Notes: generated by a model from the letters alone, not told the origin. A DNA stretch of 64,000 bases from Tipula vernalis (GCA_958295665.1 OY282558.1:189085086-189149085); one strand, 5' to 3'; positions 11,592 to 23,895 are shown, counted from the first letter of the stretch. Made by a program: numbers and translations.

Positions 11592-12103
11592 CTATAAAAT
11601 AAAAAATATATTGTCTTTCAATAGCTCTAATTGAATTTGTAAAATTAATCAATAATAAATATTATACTATATATTCCAATTCATTCGATATTTTTATAAA
11701 TTTGTTAATATGTAATAATTTATTAAAAGTATTACTTTTTAAAGTTTGAGAGTTTACAAATTCATAATTAACAAAAATTTCGTAATGTATATCAAAATAT
11801 TACTTAAACACGAGAAATAATATTTTTTTAAAATATACATATAAACGTAATTAACATTAACTTACATTTTTTTTTACTAGGCACAATGCACTTTCTAAAA
11901 CACATTTGATAACTAATTGGTGATCAAATAAATTTATTTGATTTTTAGCTGTTTATACTCCGAAAATTGAAAGTTCCAAATGACGTTTATTATCAGAAAT
12001 ATTTTCCAACTTTCAGAAATCAATTTCCGAAAATCGGATTACGCGGTATAATTTTTAACTTCCAGATCGGTTTTACTTTCACATCGGAATACATAGTAGA
12101 CCT

Positions 12104-12310
12104 AACAGGTCAAGTTTCATGTGGGAAGCCCGGTCAAATTCGTGTGAATCAAAGGCCCATATGATATTTAAAAATTTGTTTAAATTCAAACTTTAAAGTA
12201 TTTTAATTAGTGTGCCTAGCCAACGGTTATACCTAGAAAAACTATCAGGGCAGATTCAAATTACGCTTTAATCAAATATAGAAATTTGAATTCTTAAAGT
12301 TTTAATGTCC
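12104..12310 (+). repeat. ~158 bp tandem repeat family, middle block
   Basis: Continues the unit interrupted by Harbinger 1: the sequence after 12107 (CAGGTCAAGTTTCATG) matches the part of the unit that should follow 9002. The next unit starts near 12199 with TTTTAATTAGTGTGCCTAGCC. It is lost at about 12310, where the gypsy pol relic takes over. Confidence 0.7.
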
Positions 12311-12369
12311 ATTAGACGGAAGGTTCCCAATTCTTTTTGATTCTTATCTATTAGACGATAATAAAGTCC

Positions 12370-13565
12370 GCCAAGTGTTTTTTTAACGAAAGCCGTTCGA
12401 TATTGAAATGCGAATTTAGAAGTAAACTGTTTATTCGCATCACTCAGTGGATGTTGCCTAACGAAAAGTTTCTGGCCGATTTCCAGATTTCAGCTTCTGG
12501 TACGTACATTATATTGTTTTGAATATTTGTTATTAGCTTTGATAAGGTTAAGTTTGATGTCACTAGGCACGATTGCTAATCTGTTAGGAATTATTATCCA
12601 GTCCAAAGTATTCTCGTCTAACACGTCAATGTCGCGAAGGATCATGTAGTCTTTCGCGTGTAAAATTTTGTGATACCCAAAGACTAGGAAATGTGGTGAA
12701 TAGTTAGTTGATTGATGTTTCGAATTTTTCAATGCGCTTCCAATCTCTGGCAAAACTTTGTACCAGGCGGAATGCTTTTTACTGATATACGCTCGTAAAG
12801 CGGTAACTATGGACCGGTTAACCCTTTCGGAGGCGTTGCTCTGTGGTGAGTAGTAGGCAGTTGTTATATGATTAATTCCAAATTAATTCAGTAGTACGGC
12901 CAACTCCTTCCCGATGAACTGCGCGCCATTATCAGAATGGATTGCCTCAGGCACACTAAATAACGGAAACAACTCATCCCGCAGGAACTCTACAATTTTA
13001 GTCGCAGTAGCCTTTGCTAGCGATTTTATAACAACAAGTTTCGTTAGCGACCGCACAATTCCATCTGGGACCTAAGCCATTTCAAGCATGCATGATCTGT
13101 TATTATTATGAATCTGTAGCCGTCAATATACGGTCAGGATTTTTATACGCTTTCTGTGGCTGCCAGGCATTCCAATTCCGTTACTGACTGTATAATTGCG
13201 CTGAACAGAATTTAATTTTTGCGATCTTTCTGAAACAAAACACTTCCGATGCCTTATCTCCTGACATCAAGTCTTTGTGAAGTCTGGATTGTGTAACACA
13301 AGTGCATTTGTCAGTAACCACTTCAGTTTCGTGAAAGCTGCTTCCGCTTTATCGGACCATTTAAATTTTACTCCTTGCTTGAGTAAATTGGTAATCGGGG
13401 CCGTAATTTCAGCGTAATTACATATAAACCGTCTGTACTATTCGGCCATTCCCAACAATCATCGTGTTTGCTTGACAGATTTTGGAGCTGGAAAGTTGGT
13501 AATAGCATCAATCTTAGATGGATCTGTCCTTAGTCCAAGTTTACCAACGAGGAAACCCATACCTC
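12370..13565 (-). pseudogene. Gypsy-type (Ty3) pol relic: RT thumb/RNase H edge and integrase
   Basis: Reading on the minus strand from 13565 down: FLVGKLGLRTDPSKIDAI and FPAPKSVKQTR (end of RT), then KFKWSDKAEAAFTKLK leading to RNase H, then missing sequence, then integrase blocks with SDNGAQFIGKEL and SPQSNASERVN (second Asp and catalytic Glu) and a C-terminal open stretch at 12490-12753. The first integrase Asp block and the RT palm are absent. Several stops and frame changes are present. No LTRs were found, so this is a truncated dead copy of a Ty3/gypsy element unlike the errantivirus at the left. Confidence 0.82.
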
Positions 13566-13577
13566 GTCTCCATGAGC

Positions 13578-13745
13578 ACAAAATTTTAAAAATTTGTATA
13601 AATTCAACCTTTAAAGTGTCATGTTTGGAAAATATTTCAATTGGTGTATGCAGTCAACAGTTATCTCTATAAAAATTATCAGGTTAAGTTTCATGTGTAT
13701 AGCTCTCAGTGTAGTTTCATGTGAAGCGGCTCTTATAAAATTGAA
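13578..13745 (+). repeat. ~158 bp tandem repeat family, right block
   Basis: One more partial unit (GGAAAATATTTCAATTGG near 13627, AACAGTTATCTC, CAGGTTAAGTTTCATG), showing that the gypsy relic also lies within the array. Confidence 0.65.
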
Positions 13746-13829
13746 AAATTCGAATAAATTGTACTCAATTTCATTTTACCCTACTCGTTAGTATATAATG
13801 GAACGAACGACGAAAATGATGACTATATA

Positions 13830-14119
13830 TTAACAGAGCAATTTCAGCTGCTAGAAAGCTGCAAATGACACATAGAGGCGTGCACAATCTTCAAGTAAGC
13901 ATGGATACAATAAGGAGAAGCCTTACAGAGCACAACTTGCATCCGATAATATCAGCAACACCATTAGAATTCGTTAGAAAGTATGTGAATCGGAGTCTCG
14001 ATAATTGGGATGGGGTTTTGTTCACCTGCGAGTCGATATTCTCGCTGTGTTCCTTAAATCGACAATCAAAAGACTTTCGACTGCCTAATAAGCGTTATGG
14101 CGAATCTGTAATGATTTGA
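13830..14119 (+). pseudogene. Tc1-like transposase fragment
   Basis: Open for about 95 codons. It shows the end of the helix-turn-helix region (VSMDTIRRSLTEHNL) followed by WDGVLFTCESIFSL, which corresponds to the Tc1 block normally reading W..VLF(S/T)DES. The first catalytic Asp is replaced by Cys, so the fragment is inactive. It ends in a block like the GERY segment of Tc1 transposases. No inverted repeats were found around it. Confidence 0.75.
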
Positions 14120-14499
14120 AATTAAAACAAATTTTTAAAATATTGGTGCAGGGCTCTTTTTAATTTTAAAAAACTTTATTACAGTTGTAGCTTTCGATTC
14201 CTATTCGGAATCATTCTCAAAAGCGTTATGAAAAAATGGATGTGTGGCCAATACACGACTTTCTTTTACGAACAGAGAATTTTGAGAAATTTTATTTTAT
14301 TTTATAATTTTTTTTTTTAATTTTTAATTTTTGGAAACATTAATTTGGATTACGTAGTTTTTTGTAAATCTTATACTTTTTAAGATATTTGCAAAATAAA
14401 TTTTCTTGACCAAGGGAGTAGCCACTTCCGGTTAGCCGATTTGGAGTAAAATTCACTGGGACCTCCCAATTTAAACCATCTGGGCTGTCCCAATTTAAA

Positions 14500-14900
14500 C
14501 CATCTGTCAATGGAGAATACTATTTACAAGTTTGGTCGAGAGTTGTTCGTGTTAGACCCGAATATCCAGAAGGAAAACAGCTGTTTTTATTACATGATAA
14601 TGTACCACCTCACAACACCAAAAAAGTCAACGAATTTTTGATGGAAAACCGATTTGTGTAATCGACCAACCTCCGCATTCGCCTGATCTATCATTGTGTG
14701 ACTATTTTCTATTCCCTAAACTGGAAACTGCAAAGAAAGAAGCTTTTAACGATTACGTTTCAGCCATTCAAGTAGCCGGTGTCACGGCTAAAGAACATCC
14801 GAAAAACGGAGTTTAAAAATTCTATGGATAAATTGGTTGATCATTCCAAACGTTGTATTAAGTTAAATGGATCCTATTTTGAATAAATATTAGCTTTGAA
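14500..14900 (+). pseudogene. Mariner-like transposase C-terminal half
   Basis: Starts with NGEYYLQVWSRVV, then LFLLHDNVPPHNTKKVNEFL (second Asp) and, after a one-base shift near 14660, QPPHSPDLSLCDYFLFPKL, where mariner has SPDL..CDYF with the third Asp. It ends with a block like the family's K-S-M-D-L-V-D...C.K.NGSYFE terminus before about 14890. The AT-rich stretch ending near 14960 may be the element's 3' inverted repeat, but its 5' partner is absent. It cuts and pastes at TA sites when whole; this copy is truncated and frameshifted. Confidence 0.82.
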
Positions 14901-14960
14901 ACATAATACTATGCTTGTTTTATTCTACAACTAAAAAGTTCGGTTAGTTTTAGATCAAAC

Positions 14961-15379
14961 TGTGTATGTTTTAGAATTTTTAAATTTTTATGGTGGAATT
15001 TTTATTGGAAAGCTTGAGAATTTTTTGGGTCAAAATTTTTGTAGTGTTAATTTTGTAAGTAGTGGGAAGCCAAGAATGAAAATTTAGATACCTACCAGAC
15101 CAAGTAGTTTTATGATACCAATCAAAAGAAATTTTGCCGTTTGGTTCATGAATCAAAAGAATATCCAGAAAAAGGAATTTTGTTTTCTACTTCTTTTTCT
15201 AAAGTGAATTTTATTCTGTTGTTTATGGAGTTAAAAGGTTGTGAGAAATATGCAATCTTATCTATTGGTACAGCTGTTATTATATCATCAACATATCTGT
15301 TTAAAATTGAAATTTCTAGTCCAGAACGGAGACAATTTGTAGGTAATATAAACAAACCAACAAATGTTAATATTTTAAA
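14961..15379. other. No gene recognised
   Basis: AT-rich spacer between the mariner relic and the LINE relic. A 112-codon open frame at 15141-15479 has no recognisable domain in its first two thirds; its tail is described with the LINE. Confidence 0.5.
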
Positions 15380-16540
15380 AAATCCAAGAGCATTTAACTC
15401 AAACTACGTTAGGCGGGGGGTCTCTTACGCAGAACAAATAAAACCAAAGGCAGCTCACTGCAAGTTTCTAGAAGTGTAAAGACCGACGGCAACAAGCAGG
15501 CCTATGATCTAAATGACTTTTTCAATAAATCCCACGATCTCTTTGGAATGGATTTTGTTTCTTGACCAAAAACATTTCAAATTTTCTCACCAAACTAAAC
15601 TCTGTTCACAGAAGTCGATGTACCTACAATTTATCTGCCAGTTTCTGAAATGTAACAGCCGTGTCAGTTTGGCCCGTCGCAAAGAACTGACTTTACTTTC
15701 AACCAAACACAAGCCACAATTTGTATGCCTAAATGAAACTTATTTAACCCATAGATACTCGTTTCATATCGAGGGTTATAGAATCGATAGGACCAACGCC
15801 AAAAAATCGAAATCGGGGGGCACTGCCATTTGAATCAGGAGCTATATTAAACATTGTGGTCCAAAATGCTTCATTAAGGACAACTACACGGCCACTTCTC
15901 TATGTATCGGAGAAGGAAGGGATTCCTTTATGGTTATGTACATATATTTTTGGAGGATTAAAAATTCCAATCTCCAAGACCTTTTCCGGACGCACAACAG
16001 GGTTGTAATGTACGGATATTTTAATGCCAGACACTTACGCTGGGATAGCCATGGCGAAAATGAAAACGGTAGAATACTGTACAAGTATTGTGAACTTGAG
16101 AATGTCCAAATAAGTTTTCCCGCTAGGGGCACCAGAGGCAGCTCGGTGATTGACCGGGCTATTACAAGGGACATAAATATAGATGATAGACTGGTCGTAT
16201 TGAATGAGTTTTGCTCTGATCACCTCCCAGTGATCTTTCAGGTAACTGGAAAATCCAGTATCACACATGACATGAGTCGAACGATGTTAAGATAAGGGAT
16301 TATAGAAATGCAGACTGGTTTGTCTACAGGCATTTGTTCGAAAAGCCACTTGTTACGGCTGCAGAAATTAATCAGGGAGTTTCTATAATCGCACCGACAA
16401 TAATCAAGGCAGTAGAAAAGTATGTCCCTTGAATCAGTCAAGATGCACATAGCAATAAACTTCCGCCTTTTATTATCCAGATGATAAAAGTCTGGATCGT
16501 ATGTTCTTAACTGTTTCAAAACCATTTTCACGACTTCAGT
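15380..16540 (+). pseudogene. LINE relic: end of ORF1 and APE endonuclease of ORF2
   Basis: The ORF1 tail is suggested by SNYVRRGVSYAEQIKPKA ending at 15479. ORF2 endonuclease blocks follow in several frames: CNSRVSLARRKELTLL, VCLNETYL, GYRIDRT and SGGTAI (15640-15833), then VVMYGYFNARHLRWDSHGEN and SDHLPVIF (15930-16250), then ADWFVYRHLFEKPLV to about 16430. These match the apurinic-type endonuclease that nicks the target in Jockey/I/LOA-type non-LTR elements. The G of the GDFNARH motif is present but the D is replaced (GYFNARH). The reverse transcriptase is missing. Confidence 0.78.
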
Positions 16541-17639
16541 TTATTCAAAGGTTTGGAAGGTAAGACAAAATTATACCAGTTTGTAAAGTATTTCATCTAA
16601 TGTCTGTTTCAGATTTTGGGCCAATTCATATTTTACCTGCTTTGTCCAAAATTTCGAACGCTTAGCTCAAAATCAGAATGGTGGTGATTGGGTGAGCTCG
16701 AACGCCAATCTATGTATGTAGTTAATATTTTATGGTGGAGAACGAATGATTGAGCCGATACAGGACTCCGCCGCAAGTGATTTTACATCCATGCGACACA
16801 CGGCTGGTTCCGATCTATTTGTTTTCAGATCTGCTGAACATTGAGTGGCGATCGCTGCGTTAAAGTAAAAGGGAAGGGAGGAGGATAAGGTCGGTCTATG
16901 CTTACATCATGACAGGCAGCTTTAAATGGGGGCGTCGAAGAGCACACCAGATAGGTTCGGAGCAGGAAGCTTCGACCATGTACCTGGTGTGCACTTCTAA
17001 TCTTCCCTCACTGAGTGCTGTGGCGCGGACAGAGCTGTTTTAAGATGTCCGACTAGTTGACAAGTGCAGGCAGAATGGTGCGCCGACCGAGTTTCCATGA
17101 TATGGTAGGTAAAACTGCGATATGCCAGACTAGAAGATCAATTCTGAAATCTGGAGTCAGCTTTGGGGCCTGCCAAGAGGTGTTGGTAGTGGCCGCTTTT
17201 AGGCCAGTCCGGAACTCGACTGTGGCCGGAAAATGTCGATGTCAGTCGCGACTTTCTCGTAAGAAGGTGAGACAGTAGAAGTGTACGGCTTCGTACCAGG
17301 TGTTCAAAATTTCCACACGATAAATCAAAATCGTTGCGCCGAATTTTTTTTTTTTTCTTTTGGTGTTATCACTTTAGTTTACACAAATAAATTCATAAGC
17401 ACACACCAATAAATCATTTATTCTAATTTGTTTTGCTTCGTGTTTGTCTGTGTAATTTAAAAAGCCGTGTCGCAATTGGTTGGAAATGCCAACGTACGAT
17501 AATGCGATTAAAGCCAGTTATGGCACCGGAGGAACCAAACGCGCGGCAAGCTCATGTTGGCGCTTTAGGAATATTGTGAGTGAATATTATGGTGGTGCAT
17601 TGGATGAATCGACACAAAATAAATAATTTAGGAAAAATT
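16541..17639. other. GC-richer spacer without recognisable gene
   Basis: From about 16740 to 17290 the base composition is clearly less AT-rich than the surroundings, with short open frames but no domain I can name. It could be untranslated or ORF1 sequence of a LINE related to the fragment at its left. 17340-17360 is a T-rich run. Confidence 0.4.
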
Positions 17640-18185
17640 CAACAGTTAGTTGGGAAAACCTTTTGCTTCAATGCTACACTTCATATCCTATATTATTTGT
17701 AAGAGGCATTTTGGGATGGCGTTATATTCTTCCAAACCACCTAAATTTTTACCCAAAAATATTCTCTATAAGTCGATTTTCCTAGTGAGAATTCGCATTT
17801 AACATTTCCCCATAGATTCTCGGTTCTATTTTGCCGTTCTAAATACGCCGTTCGGACTTTTAGATTATATTTGGGGTGCTAATAACCCCACCGAAGCGGA
17901 AGACCGTAAAATCATCTAAATTCTTATAGAGTAATTCGATATATTACAGATGCACTGCTATGATTCATTTTTTGGCATAACGAGAGTTCAGCTCCTGGTT
18001 TAGGGATCGCCTTACATGTAGTCTTCTATTACCTCCAACCACGTTAGATTTACACTCATCGCTCCAAACTATTTAATTACAAAATGCCCTATGTTTTGCT
18101 AAATGCTCCTTAGCAAAAGCATTAATTTTGACTACGTTCCGTTTGCTTATAATGCCACCACTGTATATAGGCCATAGGCAAAAAC
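17640..18185 (-). pseudogene. Tc1-like transposase relic
   Basis: On the minus strand from 18185: NAFAKEHLAKHRAF, then IVWSDECKSNVVGGNRR (first Asp of the catalytic triad, family form WSDES.F), then LHVRRSLNQELNSRYAKK. Weak matches follow to a degraded version of the second Asp block near 17690. Stops and frame changes are frequent. Different in sequence from the Tc1 pieces at 13830 and 36243. Confidence 0.7.
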
Positions 18186-18261
18186 TCTTTTATCTGTTAC
18201 AGTAACATTATTTTCTATTTTTCCTTAACGCGGGGTTCCAAAAACTTGAACTTTTAAAGTG

Positions 18262-21130
18262 TTAAGTAAAGACCAACTCTTTCGAACGTTTGACCTTCCT
18301 AGGCGTACTGGAAACTGGAATGCGATCAGATGAGTATATCTACCTAAGAACCACTAACCGTGTTCCATTGCATAATCCCTCTTTTATTGCTAGATCTCGC
18401 GACAACCTAATTCTACAGGGTGACTGACACGAAGTGTTACCAAAACAAAACGCCACAGAATTTTTTATTTTTTGATGAATTTTATTGAATCAAAGTAAAA
18501 AATGTTCACAAATATTTAAATTTTCGAATTGCATTAGCAGTTTTCGATTTGGCCACCCTTAGCCGCGATTATGATTAATTCTATTATTGACAGCAATAAC
18601 AGTCTGAAGTTGGTAACACTTCGTGTCAGTCACCCTGTACAACCCTTTTTTAATTTAAAGCAATATGGTGGTAATCCTGATGGATTAATTGAGTTAAGAT
18701 AGTCCACTGGAAAATTAACTTCATTGTTTTCATCATTAGAGCCGTCATCTGTCTTAACTGAGTCAATTGCATAGTAACATATTTCATTTGAAATAAGTTT
18801 TTCAAGAACGTTTTCATTTATTAGTCGAACATGTTCATTTTTCGGACACAAAATTGCGCGTTTTGATATAGATGCAAAATCATTTGTAGTAAAAGATGAA
18901 CCAAAAATATCGGTAAGAGATCATCAGAAATATAACCTGAAGTTATTGGAATAGAGAAGTGTGATTTTTTTAGTGTGTGAGGTATCAAAACTCTTTCCAT
19001 CACCAATATTCAAAAGCCAACTACTAAAATATGGATCACTTATTGTTCTCACTTGAAAGTGTTGCCATAAATGGGACTTTTTTATGGTTGTATTTATAAT
19101 TAATACACGCTTCCCTCTTCTAACAACAGGTAACACTTGCCGAAAATCTCCTCCTAAGATTATTACATTTCGATGATTACATTGCGAAATATTAAGTATA
19201 CAATTTGAATTGCTATGAATGAAGCCATTGGAGCTTCATCCCATGTAACACAATCAATAGATTTTTAAAACTCGCGTTGTTTGCGAGTAAGCTGTGGGAA
19301 CTTCACGGCGTTCATATTTAGAGGCAATGAAAATATGGATGGCATGTCATTCCTTTGGGTAAAAGAGTTGCTGCTATTCCTGTCCTGACACATAATACAT
19401 TTCTATTTTTCGCATCGATTTTTTGAATTAACACTCGATATAAAAATGTTTTTCCACTTCCACCAGGTCCATCTAAATAAAAATACTTTTGAGAAGGACG
19501 AAAATATTATGAAAGCTGGGACATACTGATCATTGTTAAGTAATTCCCACAGATTAGTTTCAGTTGTTCATTAGCCAGTGGTAGTTTGATTTGTTCTTTT
19601 AACCCTTGATAAATTAAATCTTCTAGAAGATTGTTCTTAAAATTATTAAAAAGTTCTATAGCATCAGAAGGATTGCAATAGCACAGTATAGTGATGAATA
19701 ATGGTTGTAGTGACTTTGGCAAAATATGAATGCTAGCCTCTGATCAACAATTATGCAACTCAACGCTTTCATTAAGTAGGCCTCGTGCCTAAGTAGAATT
19801 TAATTCAAAGAAGGCGGTTAAAGTTGTGGCCTTAGCAGACTCTCTTCTTAAAGCATTTTCAATGTCATCTTTGGTGAAAAATATTAACTGACCATCTTGT
19901 AAATAAACAGATAGTGTAATAACACTATGGGATTGGCCATGAATTGGATGCTCCTGGATATGACAAGCAGCTTCCTGCGAACTAATATATCGACAATTCA
20001 AGTATTGATTTATTTCATCATATTCTACAACATTGCCTGCATTGTTTGTAGAATTAACCGCAACTCCAACATTTGTGTTGTGTATATACTTTATTGCTTT
20101 GACTGTCGAGCAAAGCTCAATGTTTATATGCGCGTTATATTTTAGACTCAGAAAGGGATTATAAGGAACAACATAGCGGTTATCAATTATTATATTCGAT
20201 CGTGATCTTGGTTAATTTTCTAAATAAGTAGGAATTCGTCGCCTGTACTTTGGATACGTCATCTATAGATACGTCAGTCTCACTGCAGTAACTTTTTGGG
20301 AATTGTTTTGAACATTTTCCACCAACCATACAAATACAATTTTTGTTCAGTTCTCCACAAGGACTATGAATATTTTCAGCGCAAATTATGTTGTTAATAT
20401 CATCGGCTGTTCTAAATTTAACCTCATTCTTAAGCATAAATAAACAATGCGCGAATGTTAATCCACGTTTTTGATGTTCAACATCTAGAGATTCAACTCT
20501 ACTGTAGCAATAAGCTAAATATTGCTGCAATAGTTTCCCACCATAATGCAAAGGATTAAAATCGTTGAAACGGTTATGGGAATAAAATTGTGTTGTTGTA
20601 ATTTTGTTTCGGATTGTAGTGATATTTTCCCATAGTAGCTGTCCAGAAAAGGGAAAAAATGGGAAATATCATTGAATCAAGGTGTTTGGATAATGGATTA
20701 ATTCTTTTCATGGGTCTAGAGTCTAGAGTCAGCGGGATGCACAGCAAAATCGAATGTACCTGATATATTACCAAACATCATCAATATTTGTTGGAACATT
20801 ATAAACACGTTGATTATCGTGTAAATTTCTTGTAAAAATGAATGATACATTATTTATAGGACGACCATTTAGGGTAGCACCAGCAACTTCTTTTTGATAA
20901 ACATTTCGTTTTTTGTTAGACATCATAGCATAAGGAGAATTTTGAAGAATGGTAGAAATGATTTTCATAGATAACTAAGTCATAGATAAATAACCGTGCA
21001 TAAGCGATACCTCTACAGCGATCGTGGTAATTTTCTGAATTTAAACCGAAGAGCATACAGACATACCGATAGACAGATACCACTTCGAAACCTAATTTTT
21101 CGGGCTCAGTGGACATAAAAATTTTCATGA
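18262..21130 (-). pseudogene. Helitron 1: Rep-helicase relic split by a MITE
   Basis: Rolling-circle transposon protein reading from 21130 downwards. Blocks: YNVPTN near 20790; the Rep region HYGGKLLQQYLAYCYSRVE and HQKRGLTFAHCLFML near 20500 (the family's HAH pair of metal-binding His is reduced to FAH); SPCGELNKNC with a Cys-rich finger; RYISSQEAA; TTLTAFFELN; an intact Walker A GPGGSGKT near 19460; CPKNEHVRLINENVLEKL near 18840; NPSGLPPYCF; and after the MITE EGLCNGTRLVV and QTFERVGLYL. The protein is broken into many frames. It replicates by nicking one strand when intact. Its termini (5' TC, 3' CTRR with hairpin) were not identified. Confidence 0.85.
18416..18637. mobile_element. 222 bp MITE, Tc1/mariner type, TA duplication
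   Basis: Inverted repeats match perfectly for at least 28 bp (CAGGGTGACTGACACGAAGT on both ends) and are flanked by TA at 18414-18415 and 18638-18639. It contains no coding sequence. It sits inside the helicase of Helitron 1. Deleting it with one TA restores an in-frame helicase stretch, which confirms the boundaries. Confidence 0.93.
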
Positions 21131-22439
21131 TTGATAATTTAGTTTTATTATTTCTTCAATTAATATTTGTTGCTAATATCCAAAATTTGTATGTGATTAT
21201 ATTTTCAAAAACATGCATATAAGAATAAATTTTGAAATTAACATAGTTGATTAAATCCACTGGTAAAGAAACACAATAAATCCAAAACTCCGCCCAACTA
21301 TTGAATTATGTGTTTATAATTTTCCGGTTGGTTTGTTTTGTATCCAACTTCATATGAAGCTCAGGATAAAATTATCAAAAAGAGCAAAACATCATTATAA
21401 CCATACTATAATTCCATACTAAAAAAAATACGTTTTTGTAAAGAGCTTTCATGGATTAACTGTTTTTAAAATAAAAAAAATTAGTAAAGTCGGAATAATT
21501 GTAAAACAAGGTGATATGACACTGATTACAAAGTACTAACCAACCCTAACATTCATGTAAATCGTATTTTTCAACACAACATTTCATAAATGTTTCGCTG
21601 TTCACCTCTAATTTGTTCTGCATTGTATTAACTATATTTTAATATTTTTATAAAATGCTCTCTCGGATTATCTTGTTTCACAATTTTGCTGTTTTGTATG
21701 CTTGATGAAAAAATTGAATTTACATAATGCAACGACATTTCAATTTTGTTTTCTCTCTGCACATTGTAGCAAATAGAAATAAAAGGTAACATCTTGTAAG
21801 TTACCATATTTAGACCGACAGAACAAAAAATTATTTCTGAAATTTTCAATATTTGTCACAGTATAAATTAGCATTCTATAACTAAGTAATTTTACAACTT
21901 AATTTGGTCTCGTTAATAAATTTTTTGCTGGGAAAATTCCGTTCATTTTTAATTTGTACTTCAAATTTTTTTTGTAATTTCTACATACATAAATTCTTAA
22001 CTTGTTCAACTGGTTCAAATCTGTTTTAAATTTAAAAAAAGGCAGTGGTCTAATTTTTAGAAAATGCAAAAACCATTCCTGTGGCTATTAAATATTTTCG
22101 TAGGACATGCTCAACCATTTATTCTCGGTTCTGCATTCATAGAAATAAAAATGCTCTTAGGTTCTGATCAATATTTAGATTTAGAAGAAAATTAGCTAAA
22201 CTCGTCTGAATTCGGGCTGGGTTGTATTGCTGGGTTGATTTATTTATAATACACGTTTTGCTTAACTGAAGTTTACCCCTTTTGCGAGATTTTATAGAGA
22301 TTGTAATAGAGTTGCAAGATTTTCGTTTTATTTGAGGCCATTCAAATGAATCACGTTCTGTTTCATCTACTTTTGAACGATGGCCCGAATATGCCCACAA
22401 AATTCAACCTGAGTAAACCAATTAGTTGTCTTACACATG
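21131..22439. other. AT-rich spacer, no gene recognised
   Basis: Only short open frames without recognisable domains; no clear repeat structure. The upper part may be untranslated Helitron 1 sequence. Confidence 0.5.
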
Positions 22440-23895
22440 GAGGATATTTATGTTAAGAACAAATATTCTGAGTTTTTTCCAAAAAATACCGTTTAGAGTT
22501 GAAAAGCTACGATAAGTGAAAACTCTTAAAAGTAAAAGTTCTTGACATTTCTTGCAAATACATGATTAATGCTCTGAAACATTTTTAACGAAAATAGAAT
22601 TTATGAACAAATTATCAAGCTTAAAGCCCATTGAAAATAAATACTCTAAGTTAATCCTAAAATACCACATTCTTTAAAAAATCAAATTTAAAAGTCAAAT
22701 AGTTTGGTTTGAAAAGCTCTTAAAACTAAAAGCTCTTAATAATTTACATTGAGCACAAATATTCTAAATCCTACTCAAAATAACGTTATCTTTGGTAATA
22801 TCAAATTTCGAGGTAAAATGCTTTGTTTAAAAAGCTTTAATAAGTGAAAGCTCTTAAAAGGAAAGCTCTTATCAATTTTTTCAAATACATAATTTAAGCT
22901 CATCAAATATTTGATTAAAAACATGAAATTATTAAAAAGCTTAACCCAAAAAGTATGAATTAATATTAAGCTTAACGCTTATTGAAAACCAATATTCTAA
23001 ATTTATTCCAAAATCCTACATAATTTCCTTTAAAGTTTAATCTATCAATTTCAGAATAAAAAGTAAATGATTTGGGTTAAAAAGCTTCGATACCTGAAAC
23101 ATTCTTAAACTAAAAGTCAACAATTTTTTCAAATCCATAATTTATGTTCATAAAACATTTTAACAAAAACCTCAAATTATGAAAAACCTCACTAATGTTA
23201 AGTTCAAACCGAAAAAGTATAGATTAATTTTGAAATACACTTTCTAAATTTATCCCAAAATTTCGTTACAAAAGGAACAATTTTGGAATAAATTGTTTAA
23301 AATGTTTAGTGAAAGCTCTTAAAACTAAAAGCTTTTGAAACTTTTTGCAAATACATATTTTTTGCGCATAAAACATTAAACAAAAACCTTAAATTAATAA
23401 AAGGCTCATAAATGTTAAGTTAAAACCCGAAAGATATAAATTAATATTAAGCTTCAAGCTCATTGAATTCTAAATTTAGTCTAAATTACCACTTTACTTT
23501 AGAATATCAAATTTTAGAGTTAAATGGTTTGGTTTGACAATCTTTCAAAACTAAAAGCTCTTGATGATTGATGATTAACTTTAAGAACAATTATTCTAAG
23601 TTTTAGCCAAAATTCCGTCACCCTTTGTAAAATCATTTTTATAAGTAAAATGGTTTAATTAAAAAAGCTTTGATAATTGAAAGCTTAGAAAAATAAAATT
23701 TCTTGATTTTTGCAAATACATGCATAGAACAATTTAGCAAATACCTAAAATTATGAAAAAGGGTCAAATTTAAAAGTTAGATTAAAATCCAAACTTGTTG
23801 AAATTAATTATCAAACTTAAAACTAATTGATAATTTTTGGAAATACATATTTTATGCTTATACAATTTTTCACCAAAATTTACGGATAATTCAAT
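22440..23895. repeat. Decayed AT-rich satellite, ~230-250 bp units
   Basis: The same phrases recur in order: CAAATATTCTAA, GAAAAGCT, AAGTGAAAGCTCTTAAAA, TGCAAATACATAATTT, ATTAATATTAAGCTTAA. The ATTCTAA-type landmark occurs near 22463, 22641, 22762, 22993, 23240, 23466 and 23592, giving full units of about 230-250 bp and short ones of about 120. The copies have drifted strongly. Non-coding. Confidence 0.8.

Larger units (their letters stand above)
9005..12103. mobile_element. PIF/Harbinger DNA transposon 1, with transposase and Myb-like genes
   Basis: A 3.1 kb element bounded by imperfect inverted repeats of about 48 bp. The left end reads GGTATACTATGTATTCCGAT and the reverse complement of the right end reads GGTCTACTATGTATTCCGAT. 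TA precedes the left end and follows the right end, but an exact TWA duplication cannot be confirmed. Inside are convergent genes: a HARBI1-type transposase on the plus strand and a Myb/SANT-like DNA-binding protein on the minus strand. This two-gene make-up is diagnostic of PIF/Harbinger, whose transposase needs its Myb-like partner for nuclear entry and DNA binding. It inserted into the ~158 bp tandem array. Both genes carry lesions. Confidence 0.88.

Noticed and set aside
9003..12106. An exact 3 bp TWA duplication for Harbinger 1
   Set aside because: The left side reads GTA and the right side TAA next to the best terminal repeats; only TA is shared, so the duplication is not established.
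17057..17278. 73-codon plus-strand frame in the GC-richer spacer
   Set aside because: No domain recognised; higher GC alone raises frame length.
22137..22400. 87-codon minus-strand frame
   Set aside because: Lys/Arg/Ser-rich without a recognisable motif; similar frames are expected in AT-rich spacer.
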